This document shows positions 25,584 through 35,026 of a stretch of DNA of 64,000 nucleotides, in pieces; the first letter of the stretch is position 1; each line of letters opens with the position of its first letter. The position numbers and the translations under genes were made by a program. The notes below the pieces were generated by a model. It was given only the letters and a program-made list of their open reading frames with translations, was not told the DNA's origin and made no database searches. The DNA is from CAYZJV01 sp049310885 (GTDB taxonomy: Bacteria > Spirochaetota > Spirochaetia > Sphaerochaetales > Sphaerochaetaceae). The stretch covers positions 437,785 through 501,784 of the forward strand of contig NZ_JBMDYO010000002.1 of the NCBI RefSeq assembly GCF_049310885.1, given 5' to 3'.

Positions 25584-28061
25584 ATGGATAAGCGCACACG
25601 CAAGGATCTGATCATCATTTTGGGAGCCATACTACTTGCAGTCCTCTCTCTCAGTACCATAGGGAGATTGACTGTAGACAGTAGTACTGATGCATTTATG
25701 CCAAACCAATCTCCAGTTGTAGCAGCAAACAGGGAAATCGAAAATCAATTCGGCAGCATGGATGCCATCATCTTGGGAATTTCGCTTGAATCTGAGTCGG
25801 CAGTGAATCAGCGTACTATGGGGCTCCTGGAGAAATTGACTAATCGCATAGCAGAGTTGCCTAGGGTAAAATCGGTGGTTTCGTTGACTAATACGGATCA
25901 CATGCAAGCAGGAATTGATGGATTCGAAGCCGTCCCACTTTTTACCGGAGTCGATGACGATGCGTTGGCACTTCTCGAACAACGATTGGACCAGTGGCCT
26001 GAAGTGTACGATGGAAGTCTGATTTCAACTGATCGCTCCATGGTTGCGATCATCGTACAACCAGAGACCGGTATTCCCCAAGAGAGCCAAGATGCCCTCC
26101 TCGACTCCATACGAAGCATTATCCAATCGATACCTCACGATGGAGAGAAATTCTCGATCGTAGGTCTTCCGGTAGTGAAACAACAGATCAATCGTAGCCT
26201 GATCAGTGATATGGTTATTCTGGCTCCCATCGTTGGATTATTGATTATACTGGTCCTGTTCTTCTCATTCAGAAGAGTTGCCGGAATCATCCTCCCTCTC
26301 GTAGGACTGGTGATATCGGCTGCAATCTCACTTGGGATAATGGCTCTATTCAATATTACCGTAACCTTAGCCACCATGTTGGTACCAGTACTGCTGTTGA
26401 TAGTTGGAAGTGCCTATGCGATCCATGTCATGAGCCATTTCTATGAAGAAGTGACCCACCTCAACCGTCCGGTAGATGCAGAGCAGACGCGAAGTATCAT
26501 TAATGAGGTATCGCACCGTAACCGCATACCGATCATCATGGCTGGAGCCACCACGGCAGCAGGGTTTATTGCTCAATTCACTAGCCCGCTTGCCCCATTC
26601 AGGACCTTTGGCCTTCTGAGTGCTATTGGCGTGGTATTGTCCCAACTCTCTTCGCTCTACCTCCTACCCGCACTCCTAAGGATCACCTATCGAAAAGGAA
26701 TAGACCCAATCAAGATCCATGCCGAGCGCGACCAATTGCGAGAGCACAAGAGACATCCGGTTTTTACCCTATTGGAACGTGTATCCACAAAAGGGAAAAT
26801 CCCCCTCACGATTTTCTCTATCGCTATCCTGGTTGCTACCATATTCCTCGTTCCGACCATAACGACTGGTACCAATATGCTCGATTTCTTCAATCCCTCA
26901 AGCCCTCTGGTCATGGACGCGAAACAGTTCAACAAATCAATGAACGGAAGTGGCATACTCACGGTCAAGATAGATGGAAAGAAGAGCTCTGCCATTCTTG
27001 ATCCCTCATTTTTGGTTTCACTTGATGAGTTCGCCAGTGAGATGGGATCTTTGGAGGCCGTCGGCATGGTCCAGACCATCACACCCTACATAAAACGGTT
27101 GAACATGATCATGAACCAGGATACACCCCCCTATGCGAAAGAAGCCCAGGAGGAGGTAGATTTCGATTTCTTCGGTGGTTCCTTCGGTTTTTCCGAAGAT
27201 TCTGTCGAAGAGGAGGCTGTGCCTGTGGTGGAAGCCGGCTCTTGGGATAAGGAGACTTATAACGAAATTCCCGTGGAACCGGCCAAGTATGGCTGGGAGA
27301 CTAAGGAGGATCTGCAACGGCTGATAGCGCAATATCTTCTCCTCTATGCCGGGAACCTCGATAATTTCATCAACGATGAACTCGAACCAAGTGCAACGTT
27401 GGTTACCATACAACTGAAACAGACCGACAACCAGAGCCTCCGTAGCGCCAATAGCGCGATCTCCAACTATTGGGACGAACATCTTCCCGAAGGCTACAGT
27501 TATACGATAAGTGGAGGAGAGGCTATCAGCTTAGCCCTTACCGATCTTGTAACCAAATCTCAAGTCTATTCCCTCATAGGTGCGCTAGCAATTGTATGGC
27601 TTTTGGTAAGTCTGATTTTTCGCTCTCCGATCGCTGGGATCGTAGGACTCATTCCGGTTGCATTCGCTCTTCTTGGAATCTTCAGTTTTATGGCGATCCT
27701 CGACATTCCACTTGATGTGATCACCAGTCTTCTGGCGGCATTGGCAATCGGAATCGGTGTCGATTATGCGATCCATTTCCTCAGTGCATGCCAGAGACAA
27801 GCATGTAGCACCGATTCGAAAAACGGCGGGCTTAGAATAGTTATGAATACTACCGGTCGAGCCATCGTGATTAATGCGGCATCTGTAACAATCGGATTTT
27901 CCGGTCTCATTTTCAGTAGATTCGTCCCCATCCAACAGATGGGTATATTGTTCTGCGTTTCAATGATCTTTTCAGCGCTATCGAGTCTTACCGTTCTACC
28001 CATGGTCCTACAGACCATAAAACCAAAATTTCTCACCAAACAAAGGAGGGTTTCCCTATGA
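25584..28061 (+). CDS. RND-superfamily transporter, MMPL/HpnN type
   Basis: 825 residues from the ATG at 25584, with GGAGG 6 bases upstream. There are two repeated halves: one N-terminal hydrophobic segment, a large periplasmic loop (residues about 35-215), a block of five segments, then the same again. The second loop ends before residue 680. Conserved Asp in ALAIGIGVDYAIHFLSA (second half) and the matching GSAYAIHVMSHFYEE (first half) fit a proton-driven exporter; the first half has Ser/Ala in place of the Asp. It is the first gene of a four-gene cassette with overlapping or near-touching ends. Relatives move lipids or hydrophobic compounds. Confidence 0.9.
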   Translation: MDKRTRKDLIIILGAILLAVLSLSTIGRLTVDSSTDAFMPNQSPVVAANREIENQFGSMDAIILGISLESESAVNQRTMGLLEKLTNRIAELPRVKSVVSLTNTDHMQAGIDGFEAVPLFTGVDDDALALLEQRLDQWPEVYDGSLISTDRSMVAIIVQPETGIPQESQDALLDSIRSIIQSIPHDGEKFSIVGLPVVKQQINRSLISDMVILAPIVGLLIILVLFFSFRRVAGIILPLVGLVISAAISLGIMALFNITVTLATMLVPVLLLIVGSAYAIHVMSHFYEEVTHLNRPVDAEQTRSIINEVSHRNRIPIIMAGATTAAGFIAQFTSPLAPFRTFGLLSAIGVVLSQLSSLYLLPALLRITYRKGIDPIKIHAERDQLREHKRHPVFTLLERVSTKGKIPLTIFSIAILVATIFLVPTITTGTNMLDFFNPSSPLVMDAKQFNKSMNGSGILTVKIDGKKSSAILDPSFLVSLDEFASEMGSLEAVGMVQTITPYIKRLNMIMNQDTPPYAKEAQEEVDFDFFGGSFGFSEDSVEEEAVPVVEAGSWDKETYNEIPVEPAKYGWETKEDLQRLIAQYLLLYAGNLDNFINDELEPSATLVTIQLKQTDNQSLRSANSAISNYWDEHLPEGYSYTISGGEAISLALTDLVTKSQVYSLIGALAIVWLLVSLIFRSPIAGIVGLIPVAFALLGIFSFMAILDIPLDVITSLLAALAIGIGVDYAIHFLSACQRQACSTDSKNGGLRIVMNTTGRAIVINAASVTIGFSGLIFSRFVPIQQMGILFCVSMIFSALSSLTVLPMVLQTIKPKFLTKQRRVSL

Positions 28062-28846
28062 GACATATAAGACGTACAACCCTAGTGGTCCTACTGGTAC
28101 TTTCATTCGTTCCAACGCTGCTCATTGCAGAGGAGAGTGGTCCAACGATCATGCAACGGGTTATGGATACGCAATCTGCCGATAGCTCTGCTATGGATAT
28201 CAGACTCACACTGATCGAACCGACTGGAGAGAACCGTGAGAGAAGGATTCAAACGCTCACCATGACAGAGGACGGTCTTACCAATACGATCACCGTATTT
28301 TTATCCCCGGCGAGTGTGAAGAATACACGATTTCTCACCCGCCAGCGCCCCGATGGATCGGATGACCAATGGATATTTCTGCCTGCTCTTGGGAGGATAA
28401 AAAGGATAGCCGCAAGTGAAGGTGGTGGCTCATTCATGGGAAGTGACTTCACCTACGCCGATATGGCCTCCACCACCTACGATACCGATGAGGCGATCCA
28501 TACCCTGTTAAGAAGCGAGTATATCGATGGCCGCGATTCGTATGTCATCGAATCGATTCCGACTACCACCAGTGATTATGGGAAAACAGTAATCTGGGTA
28601 GACAAGCAGACCAACCTACCCTTGCAGGTCGAGTTCTACGATAAGGAGAAGTCGAGTGTCATAAAAATCCTGAAGACCGACGATATTGCCTATACTGAAG
28701 GGAGATGGATCACCAAGAGTATCACCATGACCACACTCTCCAGTGGGCACAGCACGAAAATAGAAATTCTTCAGGCAAAGTACGACATCCCCATGAAAAG
28801 CGGATATTTCACCACCGCATTCCTTGAAACCGGGAGGGTAATATGA
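28058..28846 (+). CDS. Outer-membrane lipoprotein-sorting-like protein (LolA/LolB fold)
   Basis: 262 residues. The ATG overlaps the RND stop (ATGA). A signal peptide of about 24 residues ends in LLIAEE. The mature part follows the LolA-like family found next to MMPL/RND genes: QTLTMTEDGLTNTITVFLSP, RQRPDGSDDQWIFLPALGRI and KRIAASEGGGSFMGSDFTYAD. This is the core signature of DUF1329/LolA-like carriers: a periplasmic half-barrel that holds a lipid-like ligand. It is likely the shuttle between the RND pump and the barrel encoded next. Specific cargo unknown. Confidence 0.88.
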   Translation: MRHIRRTTLVVLLVLSFVPTLLIAEESGPTIMQRVMDTQSADSSAMDIRLTLIEPTGENRERRIQTLTMTEDGLTNTITVFLSPASVKNTRFLTRQRPDGSDDQWIFLPALGRIKRIAASEGGGSFMGSDFTYADMASTTYDTDEAIHTLLRSEYIDGRDSYVIESIPTTTSDYGKTVIWVDKQTNLPLQVEFYDKEKSSVIKILKTDDIAYTEGRWITKSITMTTLSSGHSTKIEILQAKYDIPMKSGYFTTAFLETGRVI

Positions 28847-30198
28847 GAAAGCGGACCATAGTTGTTCTGAGCATCATCCTCATTGCCGTATCGCCGATCA
28901 TGGCATTCGATGGATTTACCGATATCTTTGGGGAAGAACCTGTAGTGGAGAGTGCAATCGAAACGACAAATCCCTTAACAATCGCAGGAACAGTTGGATT
29001 CAGCATAGAGGCCTTTCGTGGTGACGATGAACCTTTCAAAGGTGAGACTACCATCGGAGGGGGCTTGGATCTCGATCTTTCGTGGAATGGCAGTATCGTG
29101 GATGCCCGTACCACATTGGCATTGCATCCAGCGCCCGATGCATCTATGGAATGGATTGATATCTTCACCGGCTTATCGCTTACAGCATTTTATGATGGGG
29201 GATACGTAGAGGCCGGATTACTGAAGAAGGAATGGGGCTCCGCCGATGGTGTACACGTCGTGGATGTCTTGAATGCTCCCGATTATCGTAATGGAATCGT
29301 AGACGATACCAATGCCATGAAGATGGCAGAACCGATGGTAAGTACCACGAGAACCTGGGGCGACACATCTCTCGAGGTGGTCTACAAACCCATGCTGATT
29401 CCCATGGTAGCAGCCGACGAGCCAGATGACCGTTGGTTCATGATGTCGGAGGCCCAGTACAATGCATTGAAAACACTGTTTGGCGGGGTTAATCCCGAAA
29501 TTATCCAACCTTCTCCTGAAGAATTGGGAAAGCTTACCAATTGGCAAATCGGCGGACGTCTGAAAAGTATCGTCGGGCCTGCCGATCTCGGTTTGATTTA
29601 CTATAATGGATTCTTGTATCAACCAAGCTATAGAATTGTCGCACCACCGGAAATAGAATTGGAATTCACTAGGGCTCAACTTTTTGGTGCGGAAGCTACC
29701 ATGGTTGCAGGTCCGTTTACCTTCATGGTTGAGGGCGGGTTTTGGCTCTCCGAGGATCATGACGGTACCGATCCATATACATACAACAGCAAGGCAGTCT
29801 ACCTTGGAGGAATCGGCTTCATGATTCCGGGGCTCGGTGCCTATACCAGTGTGACCTACCATGGCCATTATGTGCTCGATTTCCAAGAAGTGCCTGGCGA
29901 TGCCGATTTTTCACAAGCTTCGCAATCTAGTAACGGAAAACCCTACATGAATACCATCACGGCTGCACTGGAACTTCCTCTTGCTAGGGAGAAGGTGACC
30001 GTCAGATTGGCAGGCACCTACCAACTGGAGACTGGTGGTTATGCAGTATTACCATCGGTGACTTGGAATGTAACCGACGACTTCATCTTCAATGCAACGG
30101 GAAGATTGTTCGGAGCCTTAGGGCCGAGTGCCGATAGTCTGTTCGCCACATGGGCAAAGAATGATGCCCTTAAACTCGGTATCTCATATGTATTCTAG
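28843..30198 (+). CDS. Outer-membrane beta-barrel protein (DUF1302-like)
   Basis: 451 residues. The start overlaps the previous stop by four bases. A signal peptide of 21 residues ends in IMAFDG. The mature part alternates polar and aromatic residues in strands throughout and ends in KLGISYVF, with the terminal Phe of barrel proteins. The segment KKEWGSADGVHVVDVLNAPD matches the W-G-x-A-D and D-x-L-N-P motif of DUF1302 barrels that are co-encoded with RND pumps and DUF1329 proteins. It probably forms the outer-membrane exit of the cassette. Confidence 0.82.
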   Translation: MRKRTIVVLSIILIAVSPIMAFDGFTDIFGEEPVVESAIETTNPLTIAGTVGFSIEAFRGDDEPFKGETTIGGGLDLDLSWNGSIVDARTTLALHPAPDASMEWIDIFTGLSLTAFYDGGYVEAGLLKKEWGSADGVHVVDVLNAPDYRNGIVDDTNAMKMAEPMVSTTRTWGDTSLEVVYKPMLIPMVAADEPDDRWFMMSEAQYNALKTLFGGVNPEIIQPSPEELGKLTNWQIGGRLKSIVGPADLGLIYYNGFLYQPSYRIVAPPEIELEFTRAQLFGAEATMVAGPFTFMVEGGFWLSEDHDGTDPYTYNSKAVYLGGIGFMIPGLGAYTSVTYHGHYVLDFQEVPGDADFSQASQSSNGKPYMNTITAALELPLAREKVTVRLAGTYQLETGGYAVLPSVTWNVTDDFIFNATGRLFGALGPSADSLFATWAKNDALKLGISYVF

Positions 30199-30215
30199 AA
30201 GTAGGAGGACGTAAC

Positions 30216-30746
30216 GTGGAAACCGGCAGACTGAGGAGTATCCTTCTGGTTGCCGGAATCTGCTTGACCGCATTGCTTCCACTTTTTGCTCAGACACCAG
30301 AGAAGGCCATCGGATTCTGGAAAACCATAGATGATAAGGAGGGATTCACCACCTCTATCATGGCTGTCTATACCTATGAAGAAGAACTCTTTGGGAGGAT
30401 AATAGTCAGCTTCGATGAAGAAACCGGGACACTATTGGAGACCCACAATAATCCTATCCAACGGATAAAGACCATACCAGAGCAACCAAAACTTCTGGAG
30501 ATCGATCTCTTTTGGAGACTTAAACGGGACGAAAAACGCTGGAAAGGAGGGAAAATTATCGACCCCCGATCGGGAAAGACCTTCACCTGTGACTGTTGGG
30601 TAGATGATGGGAAATTAATCATCCGGGGAAAAGTGGGTCCTTTCGGTCTCAATTCAGTCTTCCTAAAAGCTACCACAACAGATTTTCCGACAGGATACAG
30701 CGCTCCTGAAATTGACTCGATGATGCCTAATATTCCTCGTCTTTAG
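30216..30746 (+). CDS. DUF2147 periplasmic protein
   Basis: 176 residues from a GTG at 30216 with AGGAGG 7 bases upstream. The signal peptide ends in PLFAQ. The segment AIGFWKTIDDKEGFTTSIM and later GGKIIDPRSGKTFTCDCWVD with LIIRGKVGPFGLN follow DUF2147 (G-x-W-x-T-x-D and I-L-D-P-x-x-G-K-x-Y). This family is a small beta-barrel of the periplasm, often near envelope stress or lipid transport genes. It is the last gene of the RND cassette, 17 bases after the barrel gene. Function not established. Confidence 0.85.
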   Translation: METGRLRSILLVAGICLTALLPLFAQTPEKAIGFWKTIDDKEGFTTSIMAVYTYEEELFGRIIVSFDEETGTLLETHNNPIQRIKTIPEQPKLLEIDLFWRLKRDEKRWKGGKIIDPRSGKTFTCDCWVDDGKLIIRGKVGPFGLNSVFLKATTTDFPTGYSAPEIDSMMPNIPRL

Positions 30747-30838
30747 GAAAAAACCCAAGGTTATAGGTTAATTCCGTTTGCGGAAGATTGAGCTTATGGT
30801 AGACTCAAAGCAACTTCCGATACGAGGAGATGCTTAAC

Positions 30839-31045
30839 GTGTTCATCATAGGCGATATTCTCTTGTTCGCAACCACTGCACTCGTTCTTTCGATCACCTG
30901 TCTATGCATCCTCCTCCATGTACGTGCTAGGGATGCTTTTACTATGGAGTTCCTTACCGTACTGTTCCCTCTTTGTCTGCAGATCTGTATCACGATGCTG
31001 GTTACCTATATCCATCGGGTCTATCCTGCAGAGGTCTTTGCGTAG
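30839..31045 (+). CDS. Small two-segment membrane protein, possibly a truncated gene
   Basis: 68 residues from a GTG at 30839 with GAGGAG upstream, the same style of start as the gene before; an ATG at 30830 is also in frame but lies against the ribosome site. Two hydrophobic segments (FIIGDILLFATTALVLSITC and a second near residues 40-58) are joined by HVRARDAFTMEF. I do not recognise it. It stops at the edge of the AT-rich island, so it may be the N-terminal part of a longer membrane protein cut by the island. Confidence 0.5.
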   Translation: MFIIGDILLFATTALVLSITCLCILLHVRARDAFTMEFLTVLFPLCLQICITMLVTYIHRVYPAEVFA

Positions 31046-31466
31046 GTTTTGATACAATGGTTTAGGGGTACTAAAGGCGAAAAAACCCTCTAGAATGCGT
31101 TATTTTGAGGTTTTCATACCATCTTGGCAATTTTAGGAGAGCGCTTTTCAGCGAGGAAAGACTCGTCGAATCAGGGGTTAGTGTATTTTGAAACCATCGG
31201 ATACGTACACATAGGAAAGTACTTTTTGTGTATCCAATGTTTTTGAGTCAAATCCGCTCCATCTCCGTGACCTTTGATCGACCTACAGTAACATTCAAGG
31301 ATAAAGCTGATTCCGTGTAGTAAAATGATTTTAGTATTTTCGTTATTGACTTTATATTGAAGTGTTTTCGGAATCACTAAATCCGAAAAGTGTTTATATT
31401 AGCTGTTTCCATGCTGGGATAAGTAGAGTTGGGGTGGACTCAGAAAACAAGACCAAGACAAACGGT
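31046..31466. other. Gene-free edge of the AT-rich island
   Basis: No intact gene is seen in these 420 bases. They hold the first copy of a 58-bp direct repeat (31181-31238). The right half is AT-rich, like the helicase gene that follows. This is probably a decayed insertion-sequence boundary. Confidence 0.4.
31181..31238. repeat. Direct repeat, copy 1 (flanks the helicase gene)
   Basis: It starts GTGTATTTTGAAACCATCGG and ends TATCCAAT. A copy in the same orientation with few differences lies at 34596-34653. The pair brackets the helicase gene and the IS256-type remnant. It may be an insertion-sequence end. Confidence 0.65.
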
Positions 31467-34076
31467 TCATCTAATCTCGTTTTTCCCAGAGCAATTAGGG
31501 CATTTAATTAATATGGTACCAACATTCTTCAAATGTTCCCTAACAGCTTCATTCAGGGAAAATTTAGTATTGCAATGTTTACAAGTATAGTATTGCATAT
31601 GGTCTATGCACTCTTTTAAGTTTTCCTGTTTTTTTGATAATGGTTGAAATGTTTTTGAGGAATGGTCACGCTTGTAGAATTGGCTGGGAATAGTGACCGA
31701 AAATTTATGTCCACATTTATCACAACATAACCATGTTTTCTGATTTTTGTTGGGTAAATCTCTAGTATTAATAAAAAAAATTTTCTCACAGTAAGGACAT
31801 TTTAGGGTATATTGGTTGTTCCTTTGTGTACTCGTTTGTGAATTTTCAAGATTATTGGTTATTTCTTTAGGATTTGTACCTATTGCTTGGGATTTTTGAT
31901 TATCTGCTTGTTTTTTCAAATCCGAAAAGTCTAGCCTAATAGGTTTAACTGTATCTAGTTCTTCAAATTTAATATCATAGTGAGGATTGATTTCAGTATC
32001 GATATCAATAATCTCACCTTTTCCAAAAACCGGATGATACACCATATCTCTAATTTCGAAAACTTGAGTGTCATTGTTATAAGTATTGTTCTGTGCATCA
32101 AATTGGCTAATCATGGATTTAGCCTGAGTAATTATCTCATTATCCATTTCCCCTTCATAGTCTAATAATTCTTTTTTAATTTCCAAAAGGAATCTGGAAG
32201 GATATTTTATACCTGTTTGATTACTAAACCCCTCACTTTCTGTTAGGTATAATGCCCTTTCGGCTCGTGTCATAGCAACATATGCTAATCTTCTTTCCTC
32301 CTCTAAAGCTTTGTTCTTTCTTTCTCTGAGAGAACGGTGGTTAGGGATAACACCTTCGGACATCCCCACGACAAAAACAGCTTTGAATTCGAGCCCCTTT
32401 GCTTGGTGTATGGTCATGAGCTTGATATAATTCTTGTCATTCTTGTAGTCAATATTTGTGTAAAGGGCAATATCCTGTAAATAGTTGATTAGAGAAATGT
32501 TTTCTTCATTGCTATTTTCTTCTTCATAATATTTTATTGATTGAAAAAGTTCATTGATATTCTCTATTCTTTCATCTTCACCATCTAACCTGATTGATTC
32601 GAGCAATCTAGTTTTCTCCATTATGGATTGTAAAAGGTCAGAAATCCTTGTAGAGTTAACTCTTCCCTTATGTTCTTCGATGATTTTGATGAATTTGGTT
32701 GCCGATGGGTTGTCTAACTCAGACAAATGATTCCTTGTGGCCTCATATAATGTATTACCGTCTTCCTTGGCAAATTCTTTTACCTTATTGATAAATACTT
32801 TCCCTAGCCTCCTTTTAGGTGTATTTATAACCCTTAGGAAGGAAATATCATCATTTTGAGCAATCACTTTCAGATAAGAAAGAGCATCCTTAATTTCTCT
32901 TCTTTCAAAGAAACGTATACCCCCATAAATTACATAGGGGACCTCCAATTCAATAAGATTTTGTTCAAAAACTCTTGAGATGTAATTTGCTCTGTAAAGA
33001 ATTGCAATGTCCTTATGTTCATAACCTCTTTCCATAAGTTCAATTATTTTTTTTACGACCCACTTACTTTCTTCAGGCTCAGATTTCGCATGATAGTAGA
33101 CAATCCTTGAGGTCAAGGGGTTAGTTGTATACATGTTCTTTTCTAATCTGTTTTTGTTCTTTATGATAAGATTATTTGCAACTTTAAGTATTTGATTGGT
33201 AGACCTATAATTTTGCTCTAGTGTAAAGGTTTTCAAGGGATTATAATACTTTTCTAAATTTACAAAATAATCAGGATTTGCATATCTCCACTCGTAAATC
33301 GACTGGTCAGGGTCACCAACAACAAAAACATTCTGATGGGTACCTGATAAATACCCCAATAGGCTCCATTGCATATTACTATTATCCTGTGTTTCGTCTA
33401 CCATAATGTAGTGAAATCTGTTACTCCATTTCAGCCTGATATTTTTGTATGTTTTAAAAATATAATCCGTAAAAAAAATGAGGTCTTGGAAGTCTAGAGC
33501 AAAATACTTTTTTTGTAATCTGATGTATTCCATAGTTATAGTGGCTTCCAAAGTTGATTCATCTTTGTCTATAACCTGTTGTGTCAAACTTGGAATAATT
33601 AATTTTACTATATATGGATAATGAGTCTTGAATTCCCCGATGGCTTTTAAAGCTCGTTTGTATGTAAGATTTGTACTAGTAAGATTTAGATTTTCATAGA
33701 CCTCCTTCAGAATTGATTTTTGGTCTTCAGTGTCAGCTATTAAGAAACTTTTCGGATAGTTGATTTTATTTATGTCTTCTCTTAAAACTCGTACACAAAG
33801 GGCATGGTATGTGCAGATGAAATCATTAAGGGTAGTAAAGTTTAATAATTTTTTAATACGAACTTTCATTTCCCTAGATGCTCGATTAGTAAAAGTAACA
33901 CAAAGGATATTTGATGGATTAATTCCAAGGTAATCTACGAGATATGCATATCGATTTACAAGTAGACGAGTTTTACCCGAACCTGCACCTGCAACTACTC
34001 GTACAAACCCCTCAGTAAATTTCACTGCTTCAATTTGCTTCTCATTGAGGTTATCAAATAGATGAACCTTATTCAT
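31467..34076 (-). CDS. UvrD/PcrA-like superfamily 1 helicase with C-terminal zinc ribbons
   Basis: 869 residues from the ATG at 34076, with GGAGG upstream. Superfamily 1 motifs are all present: Walker A VAGAGSGKTRLLV (residues about 28-40), FTNRASREMK, DEXX box VDETQDNSNMQW, GDPDQSIYEWR, MTIHQAKGLEFKAVF and VAMTRAERALYLT. After residue about 700 comes a PcrA-like tail (VYHPVFGKGEIIDI), then two zinc-ribbon units: CPYCEKI with CCDKCGHKF, and CKHCNTKF with CPNCSG. PcrA proteins normally lack these ribbons. The gene is much more AT-rich than its neighbours, which suggests transfer. Near the type I restriction operon it may be a defence helicase, but that is inference. Confidence 0.88.
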   Translation of the reverse strand: MNKVHLFDNLNEKQIEAVKFTEGFVRVVAGAGSGKTRLLVNRYAYLVDYLGINPSNILCVTFTNRASREMKVRIKKLLNFTTLNDFICTYHALCVRVLREDINKINYPKSFLIADTEDQKSILKEVYENLNLTSTNLTYKRALKAIGEFKTHYPYIVKLIIPSLTQQVIDKDESTLEATITMEYIRLQKKYFALDFQDLIFFTDYIFKTYKNIRLKWSNRFHYIMVDETQDNSNMQWSLLGYLSGTHQNVFVVGDPDQSIYEWRYANPDYFVNLEKYYNPLKTFTLEQNYRSTNQILKVANNLIIKNKNRLEKNMYTTNPLTSRIVYYHAKSEPEESKWVVKKIIELMERGYEHKDIAILYRANYISRVFEQNLIELEVPYVIYGGIRFFERREIKDALSYLKVIAQNDDISFLRVINTPKRRLGKVFINKVKEFAKEDGNTLYEATRNHLSELDNPSATKFIKIIEEHKGRVNSTRISDLLQSIMEKTRLLESIRLDGEDERIENINELFQSIKYYEEENSNEENISLINYLQDIALYTNIDYKNDKNYIKLMTIHQAKGLEFKAVFVVGMSEGVIPNHRSLRERKNKALEEERRLAYVAMTRAERALYLTESEGFSNQTGIKYPSRFLLEIKKELLDYEGEMDNEIITQAKSMISQFDAQNNTYNNDTQVFEIRDMVYHPVFGKGEIIDIDTEINPHYDIKFEELDTVKPIRLDFSDLKKQADNQKSQAIGTNPKEITNNLENSQTSTQRNNQYTLKCPYCEKIFFINTRDLPNKNQKTWLCCDKCGHKFSVTIPSQFYKRDHSSKTFQPLSKKQENLKECIDHMQYYTCKHCNTKFSLNEAVREHLKNVGTILIKCPNCSGKNEIR

Positions 34077-34171
34077 CTAGAAAAATCCTCCAATAGGTAA
34101 AACACCTCTAATACAACAGTAAAATTATAGCACACAATTTTTGAATAATTTTTGTTGATTTTTGCTTTATT

Positions 34172-34476
34172 TCATCGATTTGGTATACGTCTTTTCGCCG
34201 TCACAAAGAAGGGCACATACCCACCTATGTGTAATTTGGGGATGGTCAGGTACATCGTACCCATACGAGTATCGAATCTTCGAACCCTGAGTGCCCACTG
34301 AGGTGTGTGGTTCGTTCTGTACTGTGTTCGCCTTTTTTGGCTCCTACTTTGTTGGCCATCTCAATCTCAATGAACTTTTCGGTGATCAACTGCAGCATGC
34401 TCAGCATCGGATCCTCTTCAGTGATAAACGACAGTAGCTTTTTCTCCAGCTCTTTGGTAACATTTGAGTCGGTCAT
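34172..34476 (-). pseudogene. IS256-family transposase, N-terminal fragment with a frameshift
   Basis: The frame from the ATG at 34476 reads MTDSNVTKELEKKLLSFITE and goes on through ITEKFIEIEMANKVGAKKGE and STERTTHLSG, the IS256 N-terminus. Near 34285 the family reading moves to another frame, RRFDTRMGTMYLTIPKL then YVPFFVTAKRR, and stops at 34174-34172. The catalytic DDE part is absent. It is a decayed insertion-sequence remnant beside the helicase gene. Confidence 0.8.
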
Positions 34477-35026
34477 GAGATGTTTGCCCTCCTAGTGTTG
34501 TTTGGTTACGTACTAGTATGGGTCTTCTCATGACCATTTTCAATTTCTTTTCAAATTGCGAACTCAAGTATACGTGATCGTCCGATCGGGTTGACGTGTA
34601 TTTTGAAACCATCGGACATACACACATAGGAAAAGACTTTTTATGTATCCAATTATTGCCAAGATATTTTCAAGGTCTCTAATTATCAAAAACGTTACTT
34701 GCACAGTATTGATATGAAAAGGCTATTTACTATATGAATTACGGTTTTACCCCCGCTAGCTATGCAAAATACGGTAACCCACTGCCATGCCTTTTTGACT
34801 TCAGGACCTTTTCGTGTTTGTCCTTGGATTGGTTCATGATAAAACAGAATAGGTTCAGATAGTCCTGAAGGTCCTTCCTGATGAATTCTGAGTGGGAGGC
34901 AAGGAACAGCTTCAGCATCCTGCAGTGTTGGTTGATTTTGTTCAGTGGATCTCATGTATCAATGGGAAGTTATTAACACTGTTTAAGTAATGGTTTATTA
35001 TTTGTCCTAATGTTCTCTCTTTAGAT
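34477..35026. other. Decayed mobile-element DNA without an intact gene
   Basis: This stretch holds direct repeat copy 2 and, on the minus strand, a short open frame (34918-34760) reading MLKLFLASHSEFIRKDLQDY then LNLFCFIMNQS before a stop. That frame looks like a transposase C-terminus, but I cannot name the family. No other gene is seen. Confidence 0.4.
34596..34653. repeat. Direct repeat, copy 2
   Basis: Same orientation and nearly the same sequence as 31181-31238. It lies about 120 bases upstream of the IS256-type fragment, where an insertion-sequence end would be expected. Confidence 0.65.
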
